From NCBI GenBank assembly GCA_052315315.1, contig JBLSDE010000027.1, forward strand, positions 1-22,363: a DNA stretch of 22,363 nucleotides, in the 5' to 3' direction. Source of the DNA: Cuniculiplasma sp052315315. Lineage in GTDB: Archaea > Thermoplasmatota > Thermoplasmata > Thermoplasmatales > Thermoplasmataceae. A model generated the notes under the pieces. That model made no database searches and was not told the origin of the DNA. It was given only the letters and a program-made list of their open reading frames with translations. Below, piece by piece: positions 6,569 through 13,260 of this stretch (its first letter is position 1; each line of letters starts with the position of its first letter). A program made the translations under genes and the position numbers.

Positions 6569-7732
6569 ATGCCCCTGGATAACCTCCAGGAACTATCTCA
6601 GGAGAGACTCTGCAATAGGTGCAGGGGCAGGTTATTTGCCTCTGTTGGCCATGGTCTATCCAATATTGAGAGGGGTAGTTATATAGAGTATTCTCTTGAA
6701 TCCTTTGGATACGAAGTATTAAGGGTACCTGAAAAAGATTGTATTATATGCGCAGGTATTTTTTCTGAAATACAGGATTATGCCAGTGAGATTGTAAAGA
6801 GGCTTGAAGAGTACGAGTATAATTCTTTTCTAATAGGAACCACATTATCCAGGGATATACTGGATAAAGAAAAATCACTGCAGGCAAAATATGGTGATAA
6901 GGGAGAAAGCATAAAAAAGGAGATAAACAGGGAAATTGGGAAGATGCTTGGATCCCTATTAGGGAAGGATTTCGACAAGGCAGACCCCGATATAATGATT
7001 AAAATCGACTTAACATATATGAGCATTGAATTTCAGATCAAGTCCCTGTATGTGTATGGAACCTACAGAAAATTAAGGAGAGACATGCCCCAGACAAGAT
7101 GGATAAAGTATTCAGAAATTAAGGATACTGTCGAATCAATTATGGGAAATGTGGCAATGGAAATGGCTGGTGGTACAAACTATTTTCTTCACGGTGCTGG
7201 AAGGGAGGACGTGGACGTGAGGATGCTGGGAAATGGAAGGGAGTTCGTATTGGAAATTGCCAACCCAAAGAAAAGAAGCATCGATCTTAGGATTCTGAAG
7301 GAAAGAATCAACAGTGAAAACAGAGGAATAGAAGTTGACAATCTGAGATTTGCAAAGAAGGATGAAATTGCAAGAATTAAGGACGAGCGTTATGTGAAAA
7401 AATACAGAGCCCTTCTGGAGTCAATTGATGGAAAGAAAATTGATATGGAAGAATTGAAAAGAGCCATAGAACAACTTAACGGAAAAGTTATTTATCAAAG
7501 AACACCATTACGAGTAAGTGCTTCCAGATCTGATCTGGTTAGACAGAGAGTCATAAAAAGCCTGTACCTTGAAAGTGAAGAACCGCCCGTAATAGTGATT
7601 GAAGCGGAGGCGGGAACGTATATAAAGGAACTTGTTTCAGGGGATGACGGTAGAACCAATCCAAGCCTCTCTGATCTTGCAGGTCAGAAGATTAAAATAA
7701 GGGAGCTTGATGTAATAGAAATAGAAAGGTGA
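6569..7732 (+). CDS. pus10: tRNA pseudouridine synthase Pus10
   Basis: Archaeal Pus10 makes pseudouridine at position 55, and often 54, of the tRNA T arm. The 387-residue protein has an N-terminal zinc-binding and THUMP-like accessory part (C15, C18, C58, C61). A long helical middle with KSLYVYGTYRKLRRDMPQTRW follows. The catalytic pseudouridine synthase core has the signature GREDVDVRMLGNGREFVLEI (211-230), with the essential aspartate among D214/D216. The C terminus has the expected ETGTYIKEL-like segment (EAGTYIKELVSGDDGRT). It starts six bases after rpoP, and its stop overlaps the SD of L21e. Confidence 0.95.
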   Translation: MPLDNLQELSQERLCNRCRGRLFASVGHGLSNIERGSYIEYSLESFGYEVLRVPEKDCIICAGIFSEIQDYASEIVKRLEEYEYNSFLIGTTLSRDILDKEKSLQAKYGDKGESIKKEINREIGKMLGSLLGKDFDKADPDIMIKIDLTYMSIEFQIKSLYVYGTYRKLRRDMPQTRWIKYSEIKDTVESIMGNVAMEMAGGTNYFLHGAGREDVDVRMLGNGREFVLEIANPKKRSIDLRILKERINSENRGIEVDNLRFAKKDEIARIKDERYVKKYRALLESIDGKKIDMEELKRAIEQLNGKVIYQRTPLRVSASRSDLVRQRVIKSLYLESEEPPVIVIEAEAGTYIKELVSGDDGRTNPSLSDLAGQKIKIRELDVIEIER

Positions 7733-7737
7733 AAGCA

Positions 7738-8034
7738 ATGGTTAAAATGTCGCACGGCCCCAGAGCCGGTTCAAGATATAAAATGACTAAAAGGCTTAAG
7801 GAAAGAGGTATGCCAAGAGTCAACAGCTTCATGCAGAAGTTTGAGGTTGGAGACTATGTTGCAGTTAATATTGAGCCTTCCATACATTCCGGAATGCCCA
7901 GCCACAGTTTTCAAGGTTATACAGGAGTAATCGAAGGGCAACAGGGAAGATGTTATCTTTTGGGGATAAAAGTCGGAAGTGTTAAGAAGACAATACTTGC
8001 AGACCCAGTTCATTTGAGAAGGATTGAAGTATGA
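7738..8034 (+). CDS. rpl21e: Large-subunit ribosomal protein eL21
   Basis: The 98-residue SH3-like ribosomal protein carries family hallmarks: SHGPRAGSRYKM near the start, KFEVGDYVAVNIEPSIHSGMP in the middle, then GYTGVIEGQQGRCYLLGIKVG and the terminal DPVHLRRI. The frame also offers a GTG at 7729. ATG 7738 is preferred because AGGTGA (7727-7732) lies five bases ahead and the family begins M-V-K/Q-x-S-H-G. It sits between pus10 and rpoF. Confidence 0.95.
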   Translation: MVKMSHGPRAGSRYKMTKRLKERGMPRVNSFMQKFEVGDYVAVNIEPSIHSGMPSHSFQGYTGVIEGQQGRCYLLGIKVGSVKKTILADPVHLRRIEV

Positions 8035-8360
8035 AGATTAAGTACATCACCTTCTCTGAGGCTCAGGATATTTTGCACAAACACCTGAGTGAAAAGACGG
8101 CCCGGGAAGAGGCGATTGATGATATAACGGCCAAGGAGTACAACTACGTAAGTAGTTTTACGAGGCTTGATGCCGAATCGGCAAAGAAAGCTGTAAAGGA
8201 AATAATGAAAATGGGCAACTTTTCAGAAGAGGTTGCCGTAAAGATTGTAGACCTGTTACCAAAAGATCTGGAGCAATTAAGATCTGTTTTGAACACATAT
8301 AAACTCGCGCCAGATGAAAAGGTATTAAATAATATATTAGAGTATATTGCTTCTGTATAA
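8031..8360 (+). CDS. rpoF: DNA-directed RNA polymerase subunit F (Rpb4 homologue)
   Basis: RpoF pairs with RpoE to form the stalk of archaeal RNA polymerase, which binds nascent RNA and aids open complex formation. The 109-residue, mainly helical protein matches the family in length and layout: a short N-terminal beta segment (KIKYITFSEAQDIL), a charged helix, then an HRDC-like bundle ending LNNILEYI. It overlaps L21e by four bases (ATGA), so the two are probably translationally coupled. No RpoE gene is in this window. Confidence 0.92.
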   Translation: MKIKYITFSEAQDILHKHLSEKTAREEAIDDITAKEYNYVSSFTRLDAESAKKAVKEIMKMGNFSEEVAVKIVDLLPKDLEQLRSVLNTYKLAPDEKVLNNILEYIASV

Positions 8361-8372
8361 GGAGATGATTCT

Positions 8373-8921
8373 ATGGATGATTATGCATATGTTCTGGATA
8401 TTTTAAAACAGGGTAGACCGAATGACCGAAACTACCATAAAACCCCACTTGCTCTCATAATCGGTGAGACCGAATTCAAAATTCTCGAGGTCATACCCAA
8501 GGAAAATGCGGTAATCACCATAGGAGACAGGATATACATTGGAAAGGAACAGGCCAAGAGGGATAAGATAAGTACAGTAAAAAGAAGAATTGGCTATGAT
8601 GAACTCACAAGTTCAGCTATGAGTGAACTACCCTTCACCCTTGAACTCATAGTAAAGAACAATGAAAAAAGGTTTATTCAATTCTTCAATACTGCGGAAT
8701 CCATAAGCCCCAGAATGCACAGCCTGGAATTATTGCAGGGACTTGGAAACAAGACAATGTGGGCCATAATTGAAGAGAGAAAGAAGAAGCCATTTGATTC
8801 ATTTGAAGATCTCACAGAGAGGGTTAAAACGATCCATCATCCAGAAAAGATGATTGCAAACAGGATTGTTCAGGAACTTGAGAATAAGGATGAAAAATAC
8901 AAACTCTTTGTTAAGGGATGA
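8373..8921 (+). CDS. DUF655 nucleic-acid-binding protein
   Basis: This 182-residue protein belongs to the archaeal DUF655 family, which is usually found between rpoF and ksgA. It has an OB-like beta domain (about 20-85, with IGDRIYIGKEQAKRDK) and a C-terminal helix-hairpin-helix segment (LELLQGLGNKTMWAIIEERK, about 118-137) of the kind that grips nucleic acid backbone. The biochemical role is unknown. The synteny with ksgA and ribosomal and polymerase genes suggests a part in rRNA or tRNA metabolism, but that is inference. An AAGGAGATGA site precedes the ATG. Confidence 0.88.
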   Translation: MDDYAYVLDILKQGRPNDRNYHKTPLALIIGETEFKILEVIPKENAVITIGDRIYIGKEQAKRDKISTVKRRIGYDELTSSAMSELPFTLELIVKNNEKRFIQFFNTAESISPRMHSLELLQGLGNKTMWAIIEERKKKPFDSFEDLTERVKTIHHPEKMIANRIVQELENKDEKYKLFVKG

Positions 8922-9664
8922 AACAGTATACAAAAAAATATGGACAGGTCTTTCTAAAGGACAGGAATATAAGGGATATGGAGGTAAACATCCTTGACCC
9001 GAAACCAGATGAGGATATTGTTGAAATAGGTCCGGGCGAGGGCTTTCTCACTGAAAAACTTCTGGAGTCTGGAGCTAACATTATCTGTATAGAATCAGAT
9101 CACAGGTTCAGTGATTATATTAAGGCAAAGTTCAGTGGATTCGTTTCATCTGGAAGACTTCAGGTAATTCACGGAGATTTTTTAAAATATGATCTTAAAA
9201 GATGTTCGAAAATAATTGGCAATATACCCTACCACATATCCTCTCCCATTCTCGAGAAAATGGCTTCAATAGAATTCCAAAAGGCAGTTCTGATGGTGCA
9301 GGAAGAGTTTGCAAGAAGAATGATGGCCAATAATGACAGCAAGGATTATTCAAGATTATCCCTGTTCACATATATCCACTTCGATGCAAACCTGGAAAAA
9401 ATAGTGTCCAGAAACTGTTTTCATCCTAAACCTGATGTAAACAGTGCAATTGTCACACTGAGACCTGCAAGGAGGATCAGGGATGTTCCAGAACAGTATA
9501 TTGATAACATATTAAGAATGCTTTTTTCAAACAGAAGAAAAAAAATAGGTAATTCCCTACCCGGAACACCCTATGATGATCTCAGAATAGAACAACTGGA
9601 CAGGGACAAAATATTGGATATTGTTGAACTCACTTATCAGAACCGGAAGCCTGGTTCATATTAG
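8918..9664 (+). CDS. ksgA: 16S rRNA dimethyladenosine transferase KsgA/Dim1
   Basis: The enzyme uses S-adenosylmethionine to dimethylate two adjacent adenines in the 3' terminal helix of 16S rRNA during small-subunit maturation. The 248 residues show the SAM pocket GPGEG (38-42), E59 at the end of strand 2, GD at 86-87, and the NIPYHIS form of the catalytic N-L/I-P-Y motif (102-108). The C-terminal helical subdomain with FSNRRKKIGNSL is present. It overlaps DUF655 by four bases (ATGA). Its last 35 bases overlap the antisense 3' end of the SPFH gene. Confidence 0.96.
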   Translation: MKQYTKKYGQVFLKDRNIRDMEVNILDPKPDEDIVEIGPGEGFLTEKLLESGANIICIESDHRFSDYIKAKFSGFVSSGRLQVIHGDFLKYDLKRCSKIIGNIPYHISSPILEKMASIEFQKAVLMVQEEFARRMMANNDSKDYSRLSLFTYIHFDANLEKIVSRNCFHPKPDVNSAIVTLRPARRIRDVPEQYIDNILRMLFSNRRKKIGNSLPGTPYDDLRIEQLDRDKILDIVELTYQNRKPGSY

Positions 9665-10475
9665 TATTGTTCATCTGGTTTTTTGCAAATTCTGCTATTC
9701 CAAGATCTGCCACACCTGCTGTGAGTGTGTTTGTAGGGATCATCATTAAGGTTCCCTTACCCTCAAGACCTATTTCATAGAGGATGTTCATCCACCTCAA
9801 CTGCAATGCTCCCGGATTATCGAGATATTGCTTTGAAGCCTCAACCATTTTCTGAGCAGCCTCAACCTCAGCCAGAGCCAGAGTTACCCTTGATCTTCTC
9901 TCCCTCTCTGCTGAAGCCTGTCTGGACATGGCCTCCTGCAGGGATTGAGGAACAATCACATCCCTTATCTCCACTGATGAAACCTTTATTCCCCAGTGCT
10001 CTGTCTTCTCATCGATGATCTCTCTGGCAGCTTCTCCAACCTTCTCCCTTTCTGAAAGTATTTCATCAAAGGAGTATTTTCCAATAACTTCCCTCAGTGT
10101 TGTCTGTGCAGAAAGGCTTGTGGCATTGATGAAATTCTCAATGTTAAGTACAGCCTTTTGCGGATCAATCACCTGGTAATACATAACAGAATCACAGTTC
10201 ACAGGAACGTTATCATTTGTAAATGTTGCCTCTGTCTTGAATGCAACGGCCTGTATTCTTGTGGAAATGATCACAGGGATCTTACTTATTATAGGCGTCA
10301 CATAGATTATTCCCGGACCCTTGATACCAGAAAATCTTCCAAGAGTCAGTACTGGCGCCCTTTGCCACTCCTTTAAAATGTGCAAACCTGATAATATAAT
10401 CAACAGTATGATTATTATTATGAATATCAACAGATAGTACAATGCATCCATACCTATGTAATGCCTAATAGACAT
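9630..10475 (-). CDS. SPFH/band-7 (stomatin-like) membrane protein
   Basis: Stomatin-like proteins sit in the membrane by one N-terminal helix, oligomerise and organise membrane proteases or microdomains. Here a hydrophobic helix (about 10-30) is followed by the PHB domain: QRAPVLTLGRFSGIKGPGIIY, then the VPVNCDSVMYYQV and REVIGKYSFDEILSERE motifs, and VSSVEIRDVIVP. An Ala/Glu-rich coiled segment (QASAERERRSRVTLALAEVEAAQ) follows. The 281-residue length is typical. A second ATG lies eight codons in, and I cannot decide between them. The NfeD or ClpP-like protease partner often found next to such genes is absent; neighbours are pelA and ksgA. Confidence 0.92.
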   Translation of the reverse strand: MSIRHYIGMDALYYLLIFIIIIILLIILSGLHILKEWQRAPVLTLGRFSGIKGPGIIYVTPIISKIPVIISTRIQAVAFKTEATFTNDNVPVNCDSVMYYQVIDPQKAVLNIENFINATSLSAQTTLREVIGKYSFDEILSEREKVGEAAREIIDEKTEHWGIKVSSVEIRDVIVPQSLQEAMSRQASAERERRSRVTLALAEVEAAQKMVEASKQYLDNPGALQLRWMNILYEIGLEGKGTLMMIPTNTLTAGVADLGIAEFAKNQMNNTNMNQASGSDK

Positions 10476-10524
10476 ATTAAGTGTTTCTATTGTAGTATTT
10501 TGTTTTTACGTGATCAATTAAATG

Positions 10525-11547
10525 TTACAGGCGGTATCTTGTCAGGGCTACATAACCTCCGAAACCCTTGAGCATCTCTCCATACTGTCCCGAATCGCTG
10601 GCTATAATAATCTCAGAACCTGATGATCTGGCAAGTTCCATGATTTGAACAACATTTCTTTCTCTGATCAGATTTTCCAGAACAATAAGTTTGCTTATGG
10701 CCCCTGCTTCTGCATATTTTTTTATCTCTTCTAGACCATAGGCACAGTTTCCGTTTTTCCCCAGTTCCCTTAAAAATTGCTCCATGGCCTCTCTTTCTCT
10801 GGAAAGGCGTGAATTTCCAAGAATGCGCCTTACCTGCTCCTTTCCAATTATTTCGTATATGGCCCCATCCTCTGAATTTGAAGAGGGGAACTGAAATACT
10901 TTTTTAGGAAACTTTTTCTCCTGAAGATATTTCAAAAAATATTCCCCTTCAAACCCTGCACCTGTTATTATTACAGGGAAATCCCCGTTTATTCCCATTA
11001 AAAATTTCTCAATCTCATCGAAGTATGCATTCCTGGAATAGTTTACGTTGTAAGCTTTCCCAGATTTTCCAGAGTCGATTTTCCCATTAAGATATAGCCC
11101 GTAATCCCTGAGAGTGTAAACCGAAGCACTTTCGTCATCCATACTCACAAAAATGGCACCAGAGGAACTTTTAATGAGCGATTCCTTTAACAGATCTTCA
11201 GTAAGCCTGTCCCATGATTCCATCCATATTTCAACGTCATCATCTGCCGATATGACCAGTGACTGATGCTGCCCTGCGAGACCTTCCGGCCCTTCCCTTA
11301 TTATTCCAGTAATCCTGAGCCGGTCTGTAAATGGTTGAAAGTCAACAGATTCCGGCTGGATAGTAACTGTGACTGGCTTTCTTTTGGATTCCTTGCTTCT
11401 CTCCATATCATCTTTCTTTTCCTCCCTTCGCATGACCGTCTTTTTAACAAGCATTTCTTTGCTGAGTATGTTTTTCAGATACCAGAGGTCATCCATGGAC
11501 TCTGTCTTCAGGGATTTCCATCCATTCTCTTCATCATTTATCTTCAT
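10525..11547 (-). CDS. pelA: Pelota (aPelota/Dom34) ribosome rescue factor
   Basis: Archaeal Pelota acts with aEF1A (taking the role of eukaryotic Hbs1) and ABCE1 to split stalled ribosomes. The frame extends further upstream, but the family-like start is ATG 11547 (MKINDEENGWKSLKTES). It is preceded by GGGGT at SD distance and gives 340 residues, normal for archaea. Visible features are the Sm-like N-terminal domain with LKNILSKEMLVKK and the VTVTIQPESVDFQPFTDRLRI strand, the central domain with a VIITGAGFEGEYFLKYL loop, and the C-terminal eL30-like domain ending GGYVALTRYRL. It overlaps the Mut7-C gene by 14 bases and is the third gene of a ubiX-Mut7C-pelA unit. Confidence 0.93.
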   Translation of the reverse strand: MKINDEENGWKSLKTESMDDLWYLKNILSKEMLVKKTVMRREEKKDDMERSKESKRKPVTVTIQPESVDFQPFTDRLRITGIIREGPEGLAGQHQSLVISADDDVEIWMESWDRLTEDLLKESLIKSSSGAIFVSMDDESASVYTLRDYGLYLNGKIDSGKSGKAYNVNYSRNAYFDEIEKFLMGINGDFPVIITGAGFEGEYFLKYLQEKKFPKKVFQFPSSNSEDGAIYEIIGKEQVRRILGNSRLSREREAMEQFLRELGKNGNCAYGLEEIKKYAEAGAISKLIVLENLIRERNVVQIMELARSSGSEIIIASDSGQYGEMLKGFGGYVALTRYRL

Positions 11548-11953
11548 TCCATACCCCAAGCCCTTCAAGATATTCAATGATGTTTGTTGTATGAGTCCCT
11601 GACCAGTAAAGTTTTCCGCAAACACTGCACTTATAAGGATTCAATTTGCTCCTATAATCATCCTCTTCCAGTTTAATCGGTGCAAGGATTCCATTGCACA
11701 CTGTGCATCTCATAAATAACCTATTCCTGTCAGGCCTGTATACTCTTGTGAATTCATTAATCTGCGATCCTATTTCTGTGGAAGTGATAAGAATGGATGG
11801 ATGATAACGCCTGGATAGGAGTCTATCACGGGTTATCAGAGTGTAAGAATTAACCCGGCAAACTTCCACTATTCTGCCGTCATCTATCCCATCCTGTTCG
11901 TATACTACTGAAAATCCAAGGATACGAAGATACCTCGCAAGTCTTCCCAGCAT
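11534..11953 (-). CDS. Mut7-C RNase-domain protein with zinc ribbon (N terminus unresolved)
   Basis: Mut7-C (COG1656) proteins combine a PIN-like nuclease fold with a zinc ribbon. The frame shows MLGRLARYLRILGF, acidic DDG (24-26), TRD (41-43) and the ribbon C83, C86, C109, C112. Relatives begin about six residues earlier with a strand ending in a conserved Asp (type F-x-x-D-x-M-L-G-R-L). The DNA upstream of ATG 11953 encodes just that, EFYADN, in frame, but no ATG, GTG or TTG occurs before the TAA near 11998. Either a non-standard start or +1 slippage from ubiX supplies the missing strand, or the protein is truncated and lacks the first acidic residue. It is translated from the ubiX transcript. 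Confidence 0.82.
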   Translation of the reverse strand: MLGRLARYLRILGFSVVYEQDGIDDGRIVEVCRVNSYTLITRDRLLSRRYHPSILITSTEIGSQINEFTRVYRPDRNRLFMRCTVCNGILAPIKLEEDDYRSKLNPYKCSVCGKLYWSGTHTTNIIEYLEGLGVWNEDK

Positions 11954-11969
11954 ATTATCTGCGTAAAAT

Positions 11970-12536
11970 TCAGTCTCTTTCTTCCTCTTTCCACCTCTTT
12001 ACAAGTTCATTCTCGATTCCGCAGAGATCCATTATCCGTCCCACAACAAAGTCCACCATATCATCTATTGTTTTAGGCCTTGTATAAAAGGCAGGCATTG
12101 CAGGAGCAACAATTGCACCGGATCTTGTTAAACGTTCCATATTTTCCAGAGCTATAAGGCTCAGGGGCATTTCCCTGGGTACGACTATCAACCTTCTCCT
12201 CTCCTTCAGGGCAACCGCTGCAGCCCTGGTAATAAGAGAATCGGATATTCCAGCCGATACCTTTGCAAGCGTATTCATGGAACATGGCATTATTACCATT
12301 GCATCATATAGAAAACTTCCTGAGCTTATTCTGGCTGCCACATCATGATCATCGTATACATAGGATGCCATCTTCTGAAAATACTCAACGCTCTTTCCCG
12401 TTTCATATTCAATAACCTGTGATGAATTTCCTGAAATTACCAGATGAACCTCGGCCCTGGCTGTTTCCAGAAAACGCTGCGCAAGTACACTTCCAGATGC
12501 ACCTGTTATTCCGAGTACAATTCTTTGCTTATCCAT
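11970..12536 (-). CDS. ubiX: UbiX-type flavin prenyltransferase
   Basis: UbiX joins dimethylallyl phosphate to FMN, making the prenylated flavin cofactor of UbiD-type decarboxylases. The 188-residue protein has the flavoprotein signature GITGASGS (9-16), PCSMNTLAKVSAG (84-96), and the REMPLSLIALENM segment (121-133) that contacts phosphate and FMN. It ends with a lysine- and arginine-rich tail. Archaea use a UbiD partner in quinone or other decarboxylations; no ubiD lies in this window. It is the first gene of the ubiX-Mut7C-pelA unit, with a TATA-like box upstream and no SD. Confidence 0.94.
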   Translation of the reverse strand: MDKQRIVLGITGASGSVLAQRFLETARAEVHLVISGNSSQVIEYETGKSVEYFQKMASYVYDDHDVAARISSGSFLYDAMVIMPCSMNTLAKVSAGISDSLITRAAAVALKERRRLIVVPREMPLSLIALENMERLTRSGAIVAPAMPAFYTRPKTIDDMVDFVVGRIMDLCGIENELVKRWKEEERD

Positions 12537-12560
12537 AGGGTCAGATTACTTACCTCATAT

Positions 12561-12571
12561 CATATTTTATA
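12561..12571 (-). promoter_or_regulatory. TATA-like box of the ubiX operon
   Basis: The minus strand carries ATAAAATATG about 25-35 bases before the ubiX ATG at 12536. It lies immediately after the oligo-T terminator of the upstream gene. Confidence 0.45.
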
Positions 12572-12606
12572 AAAAATCTTATTATTAAAAATTGAAAAAA
12601 TCTCCT
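12571..12606 (-). terminator. Oligo-T terminator of the surface sensor operon
   Basis: Just after the stop at 12612 the minus strand has three T runs (T6, T5, T6) separated by short AT-rich stretches. This pattern is typical of archaeal intrinsic termination. It separates the sensor operon from ubiX. Confidence 0.5.
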
Positions 12607-12611
12607 GATGT

Positions 12612-13229
12612 CTATTTCCTTCTGTTAAAGACAAAATACATGACAAAGACAGAGGCCGCTATAACTATGAGAATCACCGCATATTCGTCTGAAACACTGT
12701 AAGGAACAACCTGCGGTTTTGACCATGAGAACCCGGGGTATGCCCCTTCGTTCAGGGCTTGCCAGTTCGTAAGTCCGGGTATCTGGGATGATTCGTTTGC
12801 TGTCATCCAGAATGCTTTAATTTCATTGGTTTTATTAAGAATACCTACGTGTGAAAGGGCCCCTATATATTCTACACCGTAGGGATTGAGACCGGTGTAT
12901 GTTATGTCCAGGAGAATTAGGGCCTGGGTTGTATTGTTCGCAAAGCCGTAGGTAATTATGGTCCTGTTGTCGAAGACGTTGGAAAGGATTGTTGTCCAGT
13001 CTGTTGAAGTTATTGTATAGTGCTGCCCGCTGGTTCCATAGTAATATGTGATTACTGGAAGGCTTGCTGGGGGTGCAGTGATATTTTGCAATTTTGACAC
13101 GTCATTAATTGCAACCGGAATCTTGGCTCCGGTGCTTTCGCTTTGAACCTGCATTGGGCTAACTGCCAGGGAAATTCCCACTACAATCATGGCTAGGAAT
13201 ATGGATATTGCCAGTTTTTTGCTGATCAT
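12612..13229 (-). CDS. Type I membrane protein of unknown function, cotranscribed with the surface sensor
   Basis: I do not recognise a family. From ATG 13229 the 205 residues show a signal peptide (MISKKLAISIFLAMIVVG, then an Ala/Ser region), an extracellular domain of about 150 residues, and a C-terminal hydrophobic helix (AVILIVIAASVFVMYFVF) followed by NRRK. That predicts outside-facing display with a short cytoplasmic tail. The ectodomain carries several N-x-S/T sequons and beta-prone, Tyr/Thr-rich stretches. A TTG at 13256 would add nine residues before the signal peptide; ATG is more natural. It starts 31 bases after the stop of the large sensor gene and is followed by a terminator, so it is the last gene of a two-gene operon. 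Confidence 0.7.
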   Translation of the reverse strand: MISKKLAISIFLAMIVVGISLAVSPMQVQSESTGAKIPVAINDVSKLQNITAPPASLPVITYYYGTSGQHYTITSTDWTTILSNVFDNRTIITYGFANNTTQALILLDITYTGLNPYGVEYIGALSHVGILNKTNEIKAFWMTANESSQIPGLTNWQALNEGAYPGFSWSKPQVVPYSVSDEYAVILIVIAASVFVMYFVFNRRK

Positions 13230-13260
13230 TGTAACGGAAGGGTATTTGAAATCCAATATA

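Noticed and set aside
11266..11602. Plus-strand frames opposite pelA
   Set aside because: They are antisense to the N-terminal part of Pelota, Phe/Ser-rich, without promoter or SD.
12073..12285. Frame inside ubiX on the same strand
   Set aside because: It is a shifted reading of a well-conserved UbiX gene with no SD and no family resemblance.
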